Below, piece after piece: positions 33,490 through 56,069 of a stretch of 64,000 nucleotides of DNA (position 1 is the first letter of the stretch; the number at the start of each line of letters is the position of its first letter). The notes beneath the pieces were generated by a model. The model did no database searches and was not told the DNA's origin. It saw only the letters and a program-made list of their open reading frames with translations. The translations under genes and the position numbers were made by a program. The stretch comes from Norana najaformis (taxonomy: Eukaryota; Annelida; Clitellata; Crassiclitellata; Hormogastridae): assembly GCA_964023275.1 (NCBI GenBank), contig OZ029915.1:18577775-18641774 (forward strand). The letters run 5' to 3'.

Positions 33490-34730
33490 CAGCAGATCAG
33501 TGTTCCAAGGTGAAGAAAAAGTTCCAGGGTGAAGACTAAGAAAGTCCGCACCCAAACTTGACCCAGTAAGAGAGAATAAATCAGACCAAGAGAATAACCA
33601 ATATGTCAGAGTCCAGATTGGTTACTCAGGTAGAATAGCAGTCAACACGGTTGATAACAACTTCATGTATGCTTGTCGCAACACACAGCTCGAAGTACTG
33701 AAGTGCGGGGATGAGCCATCTCGTGCGTAGGTTGGGATGAAGGTCTGTGTGCAAATAGCGAAGGTCACACAGAGAGGACCTTCACAGTAAGTGCATAATA
33801 ATGGTGGTAGTTCCAGAGGAATGAGATGTAGAATGGTGGTGAATGAGGAAGCCTGCAGTTAAAACAGCACACAAAAAGGGACCAACTATTGCAGGTAAAG
33901 GCACAAACTCGTTTCTAAGAAAAGGCCCCCTCTGACATTGCCCATCGAGCAACCATGAAACAAGCAGAGTCAGATCATGAGACAGAGCTTTACAGTGTAG
34001 CTTCTTTTAAAGAAGTGGCCAATCCTGAACCCTCCTTGGAGAGAATGGAGACCATGGGCACAGATAGTACAGAACTGCCATTCTATGTCAGAAGTAGAAG
34101 GAGCAGTGATGTGGGTGGCTCTGGGTGTAGACTGTAGAACCACCATGGGTTGGAGTCAACACAGCCCCACAAAGTCATGTGTAGACTGCGACCGCCGCAT
34201 TATAACCTAGAAAGAAGACACAGTGTGTCCGATCAGACATGCAACCTGAACTAGCCATTTGAAATGGCCTAACCTTAGGGTAATATGTCAATCAATACTT
34301 CTAAGCACTTCAAGCACATACCTGTGAAGTCTGGTAACAGACTTTAGAGGTCTAAATATTACCCAATACTACAACTTTAGATCTCCTCTTGTTGCAAAAA
34401 AATGCATTAAAGTCATTAAATTTAAGCAATTACAAGTATGAAATGTTAGATATAAGTGAAAACATAGATTAGGATGTGACTGACCAAATATGTTAGAAAG
34501 TCAACATGCATGATTTCAACCTAAATCCCATTTGGAGAAAATTGAGTGGAACGACCTCAGCCTTATTTTGTCAGAGTGGGTCACTGAAATGGTCTCGGAA
34601 GTAAATCAAGAGACCAGAGTCTTTTCTCCCTCTTAATGCCCAGAGGCAGGCAATGCCTTTCCATTCTCTGCCATGTGGCGGGTGTGGCGGCCTGGATTTT
34701 GTCAGGAATAAACAACTTACTCTTCTTTGC
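33490..34730. other. Intergenic, no supported gene
   Basis: Somewhat GC-richer DNA. A plus-strand frame at 33955-34137 (MKQAESDHETELYSVASFKE on) has a coding-like composition but no recognisable domain or convincing splice sites. Confidence 0.35.
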
Positions 34731-34736
34731 CCATAG

Positions 34737-34837
34737 GATCCCAGGCAGAGAGTAAGAACTCAGTTCTCAGAGACACTAGCACCTTCTCATTTACCGGTAG
34801 TAAGCTGCAAGCAGCTATCATGGATCTACATTTTGAT
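34737..34837 (+). CDS. Candidate plus-strand exon, unrecognised
   Basis: Preceded by a strong pyrimidine tract and acceptor (tcttctttgcccatag) and followed by a usable donor (GAT|gtaaga). After two bases, 33 codons stay open (SQAESKNSVLRDTSTF, then KLQAAIMDLHFD). A possible 18-base microexon follows at about 35027-35044, flanked by tttttttatcccag and gtatgt. No family recognised. Support is splice-site quality and openness only. Confidence 0.25.
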
Positions 34838-34839
34838 GT

Positions 34840-37170
34840 AAGAAAACAGTCAACCCATCTTTATGTGCTGAGGCTGAGAAAATGAAGTTGTTAGCACTGC
34901 ATATCCATGGTCAAATCTGAGATAGCCTAACTGAGTGACATCTACATCATATTGTTAATGGTACAGATGAGGAACAATCAGTGCAACTGATCCAACCCTA
35001 AGAAAACAAGGAATTTTTTTATCCCAGGACGAGATCACAAATACTGTATGTATATTAAATACATAAGGCCTTGAAACTAAGTGATGTACATATAGCCAAG
35101 CTGGTCTGCAACTGTATATAAAACCAAGTGCCAAATAGATATGAAGTGTTAGGGTCTTTCTTAACCTTGACAATAAGACCACGTACAGTCCATATACTAA
35201 TTTTATTGCCAATTTCCTAGGTAGGAGCAGTAGTGGAACAGAAGTCTTGAAACATCGTTCTTCCCTGGCAAGGATTTGCACTCCCAACCTCTGAATTAAT
35301 CGATCATGCACCCCATGAAATATAAAAACAGGAATTATTATTGTTATAAGTGAAAACTAGCCACTACAGATCTAATATAAGTTTTGTAACACAGCCTCGA
35401 GTAAAAAAAAATAATATAGTAATAATAAAATAACAGTGACATATACAAAACCAGTAAGAAAGTGGTCAACAGCTGAAAAGGCAACACAGAAAACTATGCA
35501 TCATTTCACTGTAAAATGGTGACCCATTCCAATCCATGTGGCAACTTAAAACAATCAACAGCTGTCCACTGCACAGGTCGCTTAGCAGCAATTCATGATA
35601 TCCATATCTCTACCATATGTCTCCTGCATCAGTCTATACTAAGCTTGTTGAACTCGGTGTTTCTTAGAACTGCACTAGATTCCAATTCTGCCTAGTTTCA
35701 GAAGACTGGCATTTTCTTAAACTTAAGCCATGTGGCTCATTGATGATATAAGACTTGATCTTTTACAGCTGCAGAAAGTGTTAAAATCCTGGTTTACCAT
35801 ATCAAATTTGTAATCCAGTGCCTACCTCTAAAACAATAGATATTAAGGAAAAGCAGTTGGTATCTGCATATCTGCGTGTGTTATATTAATCTATTGCACC
35901 TTTTCAGCCTACAGGAACAGACCTCTAAAAATCACGATATGTTACTATGCATAACAACACAGTGGAGCGGTTCACTAGCTGAAGGATCTTTCAGTTTAAC
36001 GACAGAAACAGCCAGCCCATAAGTTATACGAGACATGAGACCAATTCATGACTAAAATGGGCTTTTCTCGGTACAAGCTGTAGATGCTGTTTTATCTTGC
36101 ACTGCAAAACCGATTTAGGCATCATTTGTTTGCATGTCCCACAAGCCATACTGCACAGAGCGGAGCTAACCGTTTGCTATCTCTACTATTATGTTTGTGT
36201 CAAAAGGGAATTGCTCTAAAACAGTGTGGCATATGGTTCATTTTTGGCAGCAACATGAAGACAAAGTTTCATAGCAGTCTTCTTTTGACCTTGGAATTTC
36301 AAATCTGGATTTTTGAAATTAGCCCTGAAATAATGTCAAAAACACAGCTCAACCAAAAGTTAAAAGTCTAATAACACTGATCCTAGACTTTTCACTATTT
36401 CTTACACCAAGTTCTTCACATAATGATTACAAGATATAATATATAAATTGACTAAATGACATAAAATTGGTCATTATTAAAAGAAAAATGATCTAATATT
36501 ACAGCAGAGTCCAATAAGGCTTACTAGTTGGAAGAGATGTTCAAACTTTCAACTATCTTGATAAAAAAGTTCCAATCTTTACCAAAGCAGATTACAAAAT
36601 TTCTATCCTGAGAAAACCTCCAGTATTTAATCTTACCCTATCTTTTCCATAGTCCTCTTGGAACAAAAGCTCATTGGTAAAATCAGTTTCAACCAGATCA
36701 GTGTATTAGCTATTCTAGCAAGTAAATGGCACAATGTCCAACGATGTCCAAGGAATTTCTCTCTAAGACAAACCAACTGTGTAAGCTAGTAGGGTAAATT
36801 AATGAGACATTTATGATCTTCAGCGGACTGATAATCTGAACCAAGCCAGCAGCTGAACAAAGCTGCAGGCTCAAGCATTAAAAATCTAATTAGTACAGCT
36901 TAACTTGCAAACTTAGACAGCATGACCTTTGAAGTAAAACAAATTTAACAACAGGAGGATCTTTTGACCCAGCCTAGGACATAAGTACGTATTATGATCT
37001 CTCAATAGGTTCATTTCACATCTTATCTGTGTTGAATGATCAACACCAGTGATGATATAACAGGATGCTAAACAATGCCTAAATGTGATATTTAACACTT
37101 AATCTGTGACAGAACTCCTAATTCATTACTGATAAACAGCAACAGTAAAGCTGTGACATCCTGCATTCAG
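34840..37170. other. Intergenic or 3' flank of cytochrome b5, nothing firm
   Basis: Between the candidate plus-strand exon and the cytochrome b5 stop codon. The minus-strand frame at 34955-35311 and the plus-strand frame at 36084-36371 have no signature. A tRNA-promoter-like phrase on the minus strand near 35270-35310 may be a worn SINE. Confidence 0.35.
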
Positions 37171-47848
<10,678 letters not shown>

Positions 47849-48140
47849 TCTACAGTTTTTTGCCGAAATTTGCGAATGACAGTATTTCCAAGACTAACTA
47901 CTAAACCTGTATGATTTCAATGACATCATTTTACGATACACGAGCGTGTAGTGTACTCTAGCGGTTGACTAAGCATATAATTATACGTTTAACCGCACTT
48001 TTTGTTAAATCAGTACGGTAAAATTGCTCGCTTGTGATTCTTTTTTACGTGTATAAAATTCAAATTCAATTTATCTTGATAACACACTAAAATCGTTCGT
48101 TTAAAGCAAAACTTGTCTCAGCGCCACTGTATAATTGAAT
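47849..48140 (-). promoter_or_regulatory. Probable promoter and 5' leader region of cytochrome b5
   Basis: This non-repetitive sequence lies just upstream of the cytochrome b5 ATG. CpG dinucleotides are commoner from about 47.4 to 48.2 kb than in the surrounding AT-rich DNA, as around many animal promoters. I see no clear TATA box and did not fix a transcription start. The placement is inferred from position alone. Confidence 0.35.
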
Positions 48141-48387
48141 GCATGTGCATTTAAAGCGCCTCCACGACTACTCACCCAAAATATATGTAATCCGTGGCTT
48201 CAGCCTAAAGTTCACTTACCCGTACTCAAACCAGTCACGCTACTTACTGCAGCCACGAGGTGTGATCATGTGTCAATATCTGGGTCATTTTACCGAAAAT
48301 AGCCCGAGTGCTGTCACAAGCTAACAGATGTTTCTAGGCGTGTGAAGTCTGCTAACCTTCATATAAAGGAATCTGTATTCTGTGTCC

Positions 48388-48560
48388 TTGGGGCACGGTA
48401 GCATATTGGATAGAGCGATCGACTTGTTACGCGGAGAGTACGGGTTCGAGCGTCCTCCGACACGGTTATTGTGTAGGGACTTTGAGCAAGTCCTAACTCA
48501 CAATTGCTCGGCGCCATCGATTGATGCTAAGTCATTAGACAGTGGTGCCTAATAAATTCA
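48388..48560 (+). mobile_element. tRNA-derived SINE
   Basis: A box-like TAGCATATTGGATAGAGCG and B box-like GGGTTCGAGCGTCC are spaced as in a tRNA gene. A body of about 80 bp and an AATAAT-rich 3' tail follow. No tRNA acceptor-stem pairing or 3' tRNA end is visible, so it is a SINE, not a functional tRNA. Confidence 0.75.
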
Positions 48561-48569
48561 GAAATAATA

Positions 48570-48890
48570 ATAATAATAATAAATAATAAATTAATAATAA
48601 TAGGCCTAATAATAATAATACCACAAAGCCAGATAAATCACCTTGCGCGAAATATGGATTTTGCTGGGGATAGTGGGCATAGAAGTCACCATACCGTCTA
48701 CATCAGTTTCTGTTTATAAAAACTAGTCAATAGTTTTAATTTTAAGTAGGTATAACTAGTTAGAGATAAAGTCACAGTTTAAAACAACAGATGCAACAAA
48801 TAGTACCTTAATTAAAGAACATTTTAACACTATATTTTGACTTTTTAAAACACTTTAAGGTGACTTCAATGGTTAGCGCGATATAAATGT
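48570..48890. other. AT-rich intergenic DNA
   Basis: (AATAAT)n from the SINE tail continues to about 48625. Nothing recognised beyond it. Confidence 0.45.
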
Positions 48891-48899
48891 CTGAATTCA

Positions 48900-49870
48900 C
48901 CAATCTTCTTGTTCCATAGAACTCCTCTGTTAGCCTTGAAAATGAATTCGCTAATATTAAGGATTGACTTACAGGAATAAACTGCTACTTAATGTCTCTA
49001 AGACTAAAGAAATTATATTTCACGGACCGAGCCCTAGATACTTAGGCCTACCCCTCCCTGATCCTATTATCGAAGTTGAACATTTCTTTGCGCGATAGCG
49101 TAAGCATTCTGAGCTCGTTAAATACAGTTGGTCTATTTTAAAATTAGCACAAACATGTAGCTCAAATGTGTTCATAAGAAATGCCTTAAAATGTGTTGGT
49201 TTCCGGGGCTTCGTCCCGAACCCCGCTTACAACGCTTCCTAGCCTTCCTAAGTCGTCAGAGGTTTCGCATTTGCGCCTTCGGATCTCTCTGTCCCATATC
49301 GACCCCTATACAGTGTTCCCCCGGGGACTGGAACCTATGGCTAAAAGATCGCTTGCCTACTCCGCTGCTCATGAGACATTTTTGACTAATCTTAATACAC
49401 GCTTAAGCGCTTTTGTGAGGTTCTTAAAACGAGATATAAAAGTGTTCCGATGTAGGCCTATATATCGACGGCAGCATAATTAAGATAGGTGCTTTTGATG
49501 AACTACTAATGTCTGGACCGGGATGAGTTGGTCAATGTTGCTGGCACACTCAACCGACGTAGAGTCGATAAGTCAATCGTGCTGAGATCGGAGTCCAAAG
49601 AAAGGTTGCAAAACTTAACGCCATTTTCTGCATATAGTAGGCCTACTTGGTGTTTTCACTTTCGAAACATTTGGTCCAAATATTTGGTATATCGCCTAGT
49701 TAGTGTAGCGAACCTACTTTTCATCCGCATTTGATTTGAGTTCTTTTGCTTTTCATGTACATAGCCTACTTATTATTTTTTGGTGTGCCATCGTTGATGC
49801 CTTGTGCATTAGACACCGGCGTAGGCCTATTAGAAGTTGCTAATTATTATTATTATTAGTGTTAAGTTTC
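48900..49870 (+). pseudogene. L2-like LINE 3' portion, decayed
   Basis: Near 48980-49075 the plus strand reads LLLNVSKTKEIIFHGPSPRY, the 'LN..KTKE(I/M)IF' step after the catalytic domain. Further C-terminal frames follow with shifts. The copy ends at about 49780-49860 in the shared 3' terminus (ggtgtgccatcgttgatgcc, then a TTA-rich tail). Six TAGGCCTA octamers lie between 48.6 and 50 kb. Confidence 0.6.
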
Positions 49871-49929
49871 AGTGTATAGATTAGTTACAGTAGTTAATTA
49901 CGATTTTACCTTAATTTTAGCCGGCCAGC

Positions 49930-51540
49930 TATAGAGTAAGTAGGCCTAGGACTTTAATATTACTAAAGGCCAGCTTAGGTAGTTAGCTAGATTTAGTTTA
50001 GATGGGGACTTGTGCTGTCTTGATTGAGCGTTTTCAGTGCAAATCAAACGCCCAATGGAATATTATAAACGGTGAATCGACAAAATCGAAAGACGCCATA
50101 GATTTTGCAGACGACATTTTACCATGGAAACGGATGAGGTAGTCACGTCTTCGCTTGGTTTAGTGTTGACGTCATGGTTGTGGCAGACGATCTGCGAGGC
50201 GTACTTAAGGAAAGAACGTTGAGAAATCGAGTCTTGTGTTAGCCACGGGAACGATAAGGCCGTTTGGATTGCCTTCACATTTCTCGATGAATTGTCAAGA
50301 TTCGGTGATTTAAGCGTAATTAATTACAGTGAGACTTGCGACTAGTTTTGTTATATTTTCGGCAGAGGAAGGTGAAAGACGTACCGAATGAAAGATAGTT
50401 GATTCGGTTGCAAGCGAACTGTGAAAAGAAATTCGTCGCCAAGACGCGGCTGAAGGGACGGTGAACGTTTTGTTTATCGCAATGCAAAGTTGTCGAACTA
50501 AATCCGTTATAACTTATCGAAAGATAAGTTATCGCATTCGGTAGAACCACCGCTGAAACAAGTTAGAAACAAGTTAGCTAACTGGTCATCATAAAATTAC
50601 TTCGAAGAAATCGCAAAATCGATCAACGAAATCGACGGGCGAATCGAAGTTTACTGGCGAAGACACCATTTCGAAAGTGACCGAAGAAAAGAGCAAAACA
50701 TGTGCACGGTCACAAATCAGGACAGGACAGGAAAATGAGTCGAGTTTAAAAGAACTTCTTCAAGTGGAAGGGAGGTCATTAAATTATTCATAATGTAACG
50801 TTCTGGATACTAAGGACCCCCGAGTGTTTCCTCAAGGCAGCTGGTCCAAACTACACCAGGATGACCTAACCAACGCCGTTCTGGGGTCGGTCCGCGGGAT
50901 AAGGCTTCTGTGGTATATCAGGAGGCTGAGCAACAAAGTCTTCAAGTTCAATCGTGTATTGTTCGCAACTCAAAACGACAATTATGACAACTGAAGTACA
51001 ATTACGCCAACGACTTAACTTCTATTCCACTAAACTAGGTTAAGAACTCAACTTGGCCGACTAACTGGCTAAACCACGACTGCGGAGTCGAACTCGAACA
51101 CACTGCGACTACTGCTGACGGTACTGTTGACTGACGACTCTTCTTTCTTCTTCTTTTGTTTACTGTACTGCTGCTCTTATATAGGCATCCTTAGAGGCTA
51201 ATTAGCATAAAGGCTAATTAGAATAAAGGCTTAGAGGCAGAGGCTTACGGGCAGATTCTCCACAATAAGTCTAGTGATTAGCTGGTCATAAGTAGGTTAG
51301 CTTAGATATTCTTAGAAACTGTAAATTAACGCCTTGTTGGAAATAACATATACATATCAGAAAGATCTTATTCGTTGACTATCTATAACGCGACAAAACA
51401 TTAATAGTGAACTGAATGAACAAATGTAAAGAGTAAAGTGTAATCAACAAATCAACATGAGATCGATGTTGTAACATGGCACTGCTCGTGTCTGTTGCTA
51501 TTCGTATAGCGCCTTTACTTAACCACAGATTCAAAGAATA
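49930..51540 (-). other. CpG-bearing block, possible LTR-like sequence
   Basis: CpG is unusually frequent here (tcga, cgaa words). On the minus strand a TATA-like CCTATATAAGAG (near 51177-51188) is followed by transcript-like sequence down to about 50760, as in an LTR. I found no matching second LTR, primer-binding site or gag/pol frame. Confidence 0.25.
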
Positions 51541-51547
51541 GAAGAGC

Positions 51548-51810
51548 CATAGTTAGTTACATCGGTAAACGGCTAAACGCGTATTCCAATGAGCCTCTGT
51601 GCGTGAGGATCCCGGTTCGCAACCCGATCGTGGCTTATTTAAGAGATTTGAATCTCGGGCTAGTACGGTCCTTGCACGAGGACCTTAAATGGCGTGACGC
51701 TCATATTCAAACAGGCAGCCGTGATAAAGGATCTCATTCGATCAATTCATTGAAAATTGAGCAGGGTCGATGCCATACGGTCGCTATATAAAACCGTGTA
51801 CATTTACATT
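51548..51810 (+). mobile_element. tRNA-derived SINE family A, near full-length copy
   Basis: It shares its whole length with 57708-57955: a tRNA-like head with a B box (GGTTCGCAACCC), then ggcttatttaagagatttga, tctcgggctagtacgg, 'caaacaggcagc' and gagcagggtcgatgccatac, then a tail 'gtcgctatataaaacc'. About 250 bp. Confidence 0.8.
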
Positions 51811-51839
51811 TTCACATTTAGGGCTACATATCGTAGATT

Positions 51840-52790
51840 TTATCACCGTTCTCAAATATTACCTTCTACTATATCCTGTGGTCTAATTGCTCAGATTCGA
51901 TCATTTTTCATATAGGCCCCTATAGTCCGTATTCGATTTATGCTCGATTTTTAAAAATGCCTCTACCATCACTATTTCTGTTGTCTTCTCCAAATTTGAC
52001 TACTGTAATACCCTCTTCCTTACCCTTGATTCCACTCAAATAAAGCGTCTGCGACTCATCCAAAATTCACTTGCCCTAACTGTCACAAAGACACACAAAC
52101 ATCATCGTATCACTTCTATCCTTACATTACTCCACTGGCTGAAAATCCCAGAACGCATCCACTTGAAAGTTTTTTTCTCAAACCTATAACTCTGCAATGC
52201 TCCCAAGCTCATTCAAACGGGCCGCGCTGGTAAAGGATCTCACACGATAAATTAAGTGAAAAATGAGCAGGGTCGAGGCCATACAGTCGCTGTAGAAAAA
52301 CGTGTAGGCTCCTATATTTACATTTGCATTTGCCTTCTCATCTTCGCAAACTCCTTACTATCCAACCAACCCACTCTACCCGTTCATCCTCTTATCTGAC
52401 ACTTGCCCATCCCCCAATAGCTGTTCATCGCAAGTTCTATAGCCGATCCACATACCACACTTCGCTTCAACTCTGGAACGATCTCCGTCCTGAATTTTCG
52501 CAAATTCTTCGTTCTACTATCCCTTTCTTCGTTCAAGCACCATCATCTGTCTCAAGCCCCTTAGTCTATTACTCCTCATGCTTTCCACTCAAACCTAAAG
52601 TCCCACCTTTTCAAGAAGTCTTATCCTGACCCATCCATTCCTCCGCCTTACCACTTCTCTCAACCTAAACATAAACCACCGGAACAGCTCCTTTGTCTCT
52701 TTCTGTGTGGTCTTCTGGCAACCGGACTTTGTACTTCACATGGTATCTTTGGACAATCCCTCTGAATTTGTCGCGGCGCTGGTGAATAAG
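51840..52790 (+). pseudogene. Rex1/L2-like LINE C-terminal region, split by a SINE
   Basis: The plus strand reads VVFSKFDYCNTLFLTLDSTQ, IKRLRLIQNSLALTVTKTHK, HHRITSILTLLHWLKIPERI, then after the SINE at 52211-52322, HLPSHLRKLLTIQPTHSTRS and FYSRSTYHTSLQLWNDLRPE. This is the standard order of this LINE type. Few stops remain. Confidence 0.85.
52211..52322 (+). mobile_element. 5'-truncated SINE family A copy inside a LINE
   Basis: 'Cattcaaacgggccgcgctg' through 'ggatctcacacgataaatta', 'gagcagggtcgaggccatac' and 'gtcgctgtagaaaa' matches the 3' half of the copies at 51548 and 57708. It interrupts the LINE frame. Confidence 0.8.
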
Positions 52791-52969
52791 CTGGTGCCCT
52801 GCGCTTAGTTTTAAAATAGCGCTTTAGAAATTTTTAAATTACGAATTCGATCACGATAACTAGATTTTAAGCCTATTTCTTTTCTACTGCTCATATGCAC
52901 ATTTAAGCATCTGTTGAGGCTACGCCTCTGAGTCCTCTCGTTTTCTTTAAGTTTGCTAAGGATTTACTG

Positions 52970-53450
52970 TATCTAAGGGTAGCTACATTTGGCTGTATTT
53001 AGCTGTATTTGACTCTATTTAAGGGTAGCTGTATTTAACTATATCTACGGTATCTAACGGTATCTACGGTATCTACTGTGTCTAGCTTATCTACGGTATC
53101 TAACGGTATCTACGTATCTGCTGTGTTTAGCTGTATCTGAGGTATTTCACGGTACCTAACGGTATCTACGGTGTCTAGCTGTATCTACGGTATCTGACGG
53201 TGTATGCTGTGCTTAGCTGCATCTACGGTATCTACGGTATCTACTTTATCTACGGTATCTACTATATCTCACGGTATCCACGATATCTACTGTATCTAAG
53301 GGTATCTATGGTATCTGCTGTATTTAGCTGTGTCTACGCTATCTGACTGTATCTGCTGTGTTTAGCTGTATCTACTGTATCTACGGTATCTGACGGTATC
53401 TACTGTAACTACGGTATCCACGGTATCAAACAGTATCTAGCTGTATTTAA
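52970..53450. repeat. Degenerate short-unit satellite, GGTATCTAC-type
   Basis: For about 480 bp the sequence is built from 9-11-bp words such as ggtatctac, ggtatctaac and ctgtatct, with longer composite blocks (ctgtgtttagctgtatct) recurring. Confidence 0.9.
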
Positions 53451-53454
53451 GGGA

Positions 53455-53920
53455 GCCTATTTATAGAGGAACCGTTTAACAACAAGAGGAGGAATCAAGT
53501 AGGACAGTACGAGAAGTAAAGTAGAAGAGGGAACGTTATCGCTAGCACAGGTACAGCGGATAGGTCGGACGGACACATCGAGATTACGGACTCTTTGTTG
53601 GAGTTTGATGTCTGTTATTGTTGATTAATAAAAGTTTTAACGGTTTGATCCTCTGATTGATCTTTCTCTCCGAAGACCTCGGGAGGCCTTCTCACAACGA
53701 GCGGACAGAAAGAACCGGCCAACCGACAAGTAGAAATACAGGGGGAAAACGTCACAAAGCCGAATCAACCGAATTTCCTCGTCTGCGCTAAATTAACCGA
53801 ATTTGGTCTTTAAAAACATTTGTTAAATCTGATCAGAACTGTTCCTGAAAATCAGTTACAGTTTATAGGCTAAGGAAGCTATATTGGCTATTAGTTCCTA
53901 TATCTCTCCATCCGACGGAT
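53455..53920. other. Unassigned, possibly LTR- or leader-like
   Basis: After the satellite come a TATA-like 'cctatttataga', a purine-rich segment and AATAAA (near 53626), then 'ctcgggaggccttctcacaa'. The arrangement resembles promoter plus polyadenylation signal in an LTR, but no partner copy was found. Confidence 0.25.
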
Positions 53921-54382
53921 TACGACGGAAATGCTCCAGGATATGGAAGAAAGGCGAAAAATGGAAACAGAGTACGGAGACTAAATTACAAACTACGGGG
54001 GGGGGGGGAGTGGGGACCAGATGTGCTGAAAGATGAGGTACTGGCACCCATCAGCGAAATGAAAAATAACAAGGCGAGTGTAATTGACAACATCCCAGCA
54101 GAAATACTCAAAAATCTGGGAGGAAAAGCAATGGCTGAACTGAAAAGGCTGTGCCAGGACATATAGAAGACTGGAGTATGGCTGGAGGACTTCTTACAGT
54201 CCATCATGATCCTGATGAAAAAGAACAATGCAATGGCTTGTGAGGATCATCCAACAATCAGTCTACTCACACATACTTTCAAGATTATACTAAAGATCAA
54301 CACAGAAAGACTACAAGCCAAGACAGTATTTGGGAAGAGACCATTTCGGATTCAGGAGGGGCAGGGGTACAAGAGATGCCAA

Positions 54383-54548
54383 CAGTGGCGTAGCTGGCCT
54401 CCCGAGGGCCCTTGTGCAAACTGAACTTTGGCTATTTTGCTTTACGTAATTGAGCAACCGGGCCCTGGCCCCTTGGGGCCCAGGCGGCCCCTGGCCTCGT
54501 GGGCCCTTGTGCTTTGCACAACCTGCACAATCTATTGCTACGCCTCGG
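54383..54548. mobile_element. hAT-type MITE inside the RTE copy, perfect 8-bp duplication
   Basis: It begins CAGTGGCGTAGCTGGCC and the inverted right end reads CCGAGGCGTAGC. GATGCCAA flanks it at 54375-54382 and 54549-54556. The body ('cttgtgcaaactgaactttg', 'tgctttgcacaacctgcaca') matches 32320-32468 closely, with an extra GC-rich stretch. Confidence 0.93.
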
Positions 54549-55055
54549 GATGCCAATGGAGCACTAAGCATGTTGACAGAAAGAAGCCTTGAACACGATC
54601 AAGACGTTTATATATGTCTTGTAAACTACGAGAAGGCATTTGACAGAGCAGATTGGAAAAAACTGATGCATGCACTCAGAAAACCGGGAATTGATTGGAA
54701 GGACAGAAGACTCATTGGAAATTTGTATATAGGCCAGAAGGTTAGAATAAGAATAGAAGGCAAATACTCAGAACCGGGAATAATTGGAAGAGGAGTAAGA
54801 CAAGGATGCCCGCTATCACCACTACTGTTTAACATCTATATTGAAGAACTTGTACGAGAGGCGCTAGAAAATGTGGATGAGGGATTAAAAGTAGGAGGAA
54901 GATTGGTGAAGGTGCTGAGATTTGCATACCACCAGGCAATGCTGGCAAATAGACAAGTAGGTCTACAAAGGATGATAGAGCGCCTGAACCTAATTTCGAT
55001 AGAATATGGTATGAAAATAAATATCAAAAAGACAAAGGTTATGAAGATAAGTAAG

Positions 55056-55445
55056 TAAGTAAGTAAGTATGTAAGTATATTCTTTATTAACCAATAGCTA
55101 ATCGCACATCCGTTTACAAGTATTTAAGAACACAAGAAAACTTAATATGCATAAAATATCCTAATAATAAAACATTTACGCGTTAAATTATCAGCGGGAG
55201 GAATAATACGATCATGGGTGTGGGGCCGTAGGGAATAACTGAGGGTTTAAGTAGCGGGAGTAGCTGATGTAAGACATGGTTTGGATTGTTCAAGATTGCT
55301 TTAAAGAGACGAGCATCGGCTATGCCACAGAGTTCATCGAACTTTGGGGAGTCCCCAGGAAGACAGCGGTGACGCACAAGTCTCCGCGTCAAAGCCAGTA
55401 GCCGAGCCCTAGCCTGTGCCCCAGCATAGCCCCACCACGCGGGAA
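55056..55445 (-). mobile_element. LINE 3' fragment with (TTAC)n tail inside the RTE copy
   Basis: On the minus strand a C-terminal frame reads DARLFKAILNNPNHVLHQLL and PLLKPSVIPYGPTPMIVLFL. AATAAA and a (TTAC)n tail follow at 55055-55080. The RTE frame is broken after MKISK and resumes as TVRVIVNNEDLEQ at about 55457. 5'-truncated insertion. Confidence 0.75.
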
Positions 55446-56069
55446 AATAAAAAGCAACAGTAAGAGTAATAGTAAATAATGAAGACCTGGAACAGATCAT
55501 ACAGTTCTGTACTTAGAAAGTATCATTACAACAGATGCAAAATGTCATGATGAATTAAAAAGGATAGCGATAGGAAAAGATGCTTTTATTAAGAGGAAAG
55601 AATTAATGAGAGGAGGACTGAACAGGAACCTGAAGAAGAGAATGGTCAAGACAATGATATGGAGTGTAGTCTTAAATGGACCGGAAACATGGACCTTCAG
55701 AAAAGAAGACATCAGAAGACTGGAGGCTTTTGAGTTATGGGTATGGGGTAGGATAGAGAAGGTTAGCTGGACAGAGCACAACGCAAACGAAGAGTTGCTT
55801 CAACAGGTGGAAGAGAGAAGATCTCTGATGGCTACAATAAGAACGAGGCAGAGGAAATGGATTGGACACATACTAAGAGGTGATTCTCTCCTGAGAAATA
55901 TCATACAGTAGAGGGTAGAATGGAAGGAAAGAAACGACGAGGAAGACCGAGACAAATGCTATTAGACTGGATGATGGACGACGGATACGATAAACTGAAG
56001 GAGGAGGCCCAACAACGTCAGCAATGGCGCCATTGGACGTACAAACCTGTCCGATGGCAGAGAACTTGA

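Noticed and set aside
48388..48470. Functional tRNA gene
   Set aside because: Only the internal promoter boxes are tRNA-like. The acceptor stem does not pair and a SINE body follows. The heads at 51548 and 57708 were rejected for the same reason.
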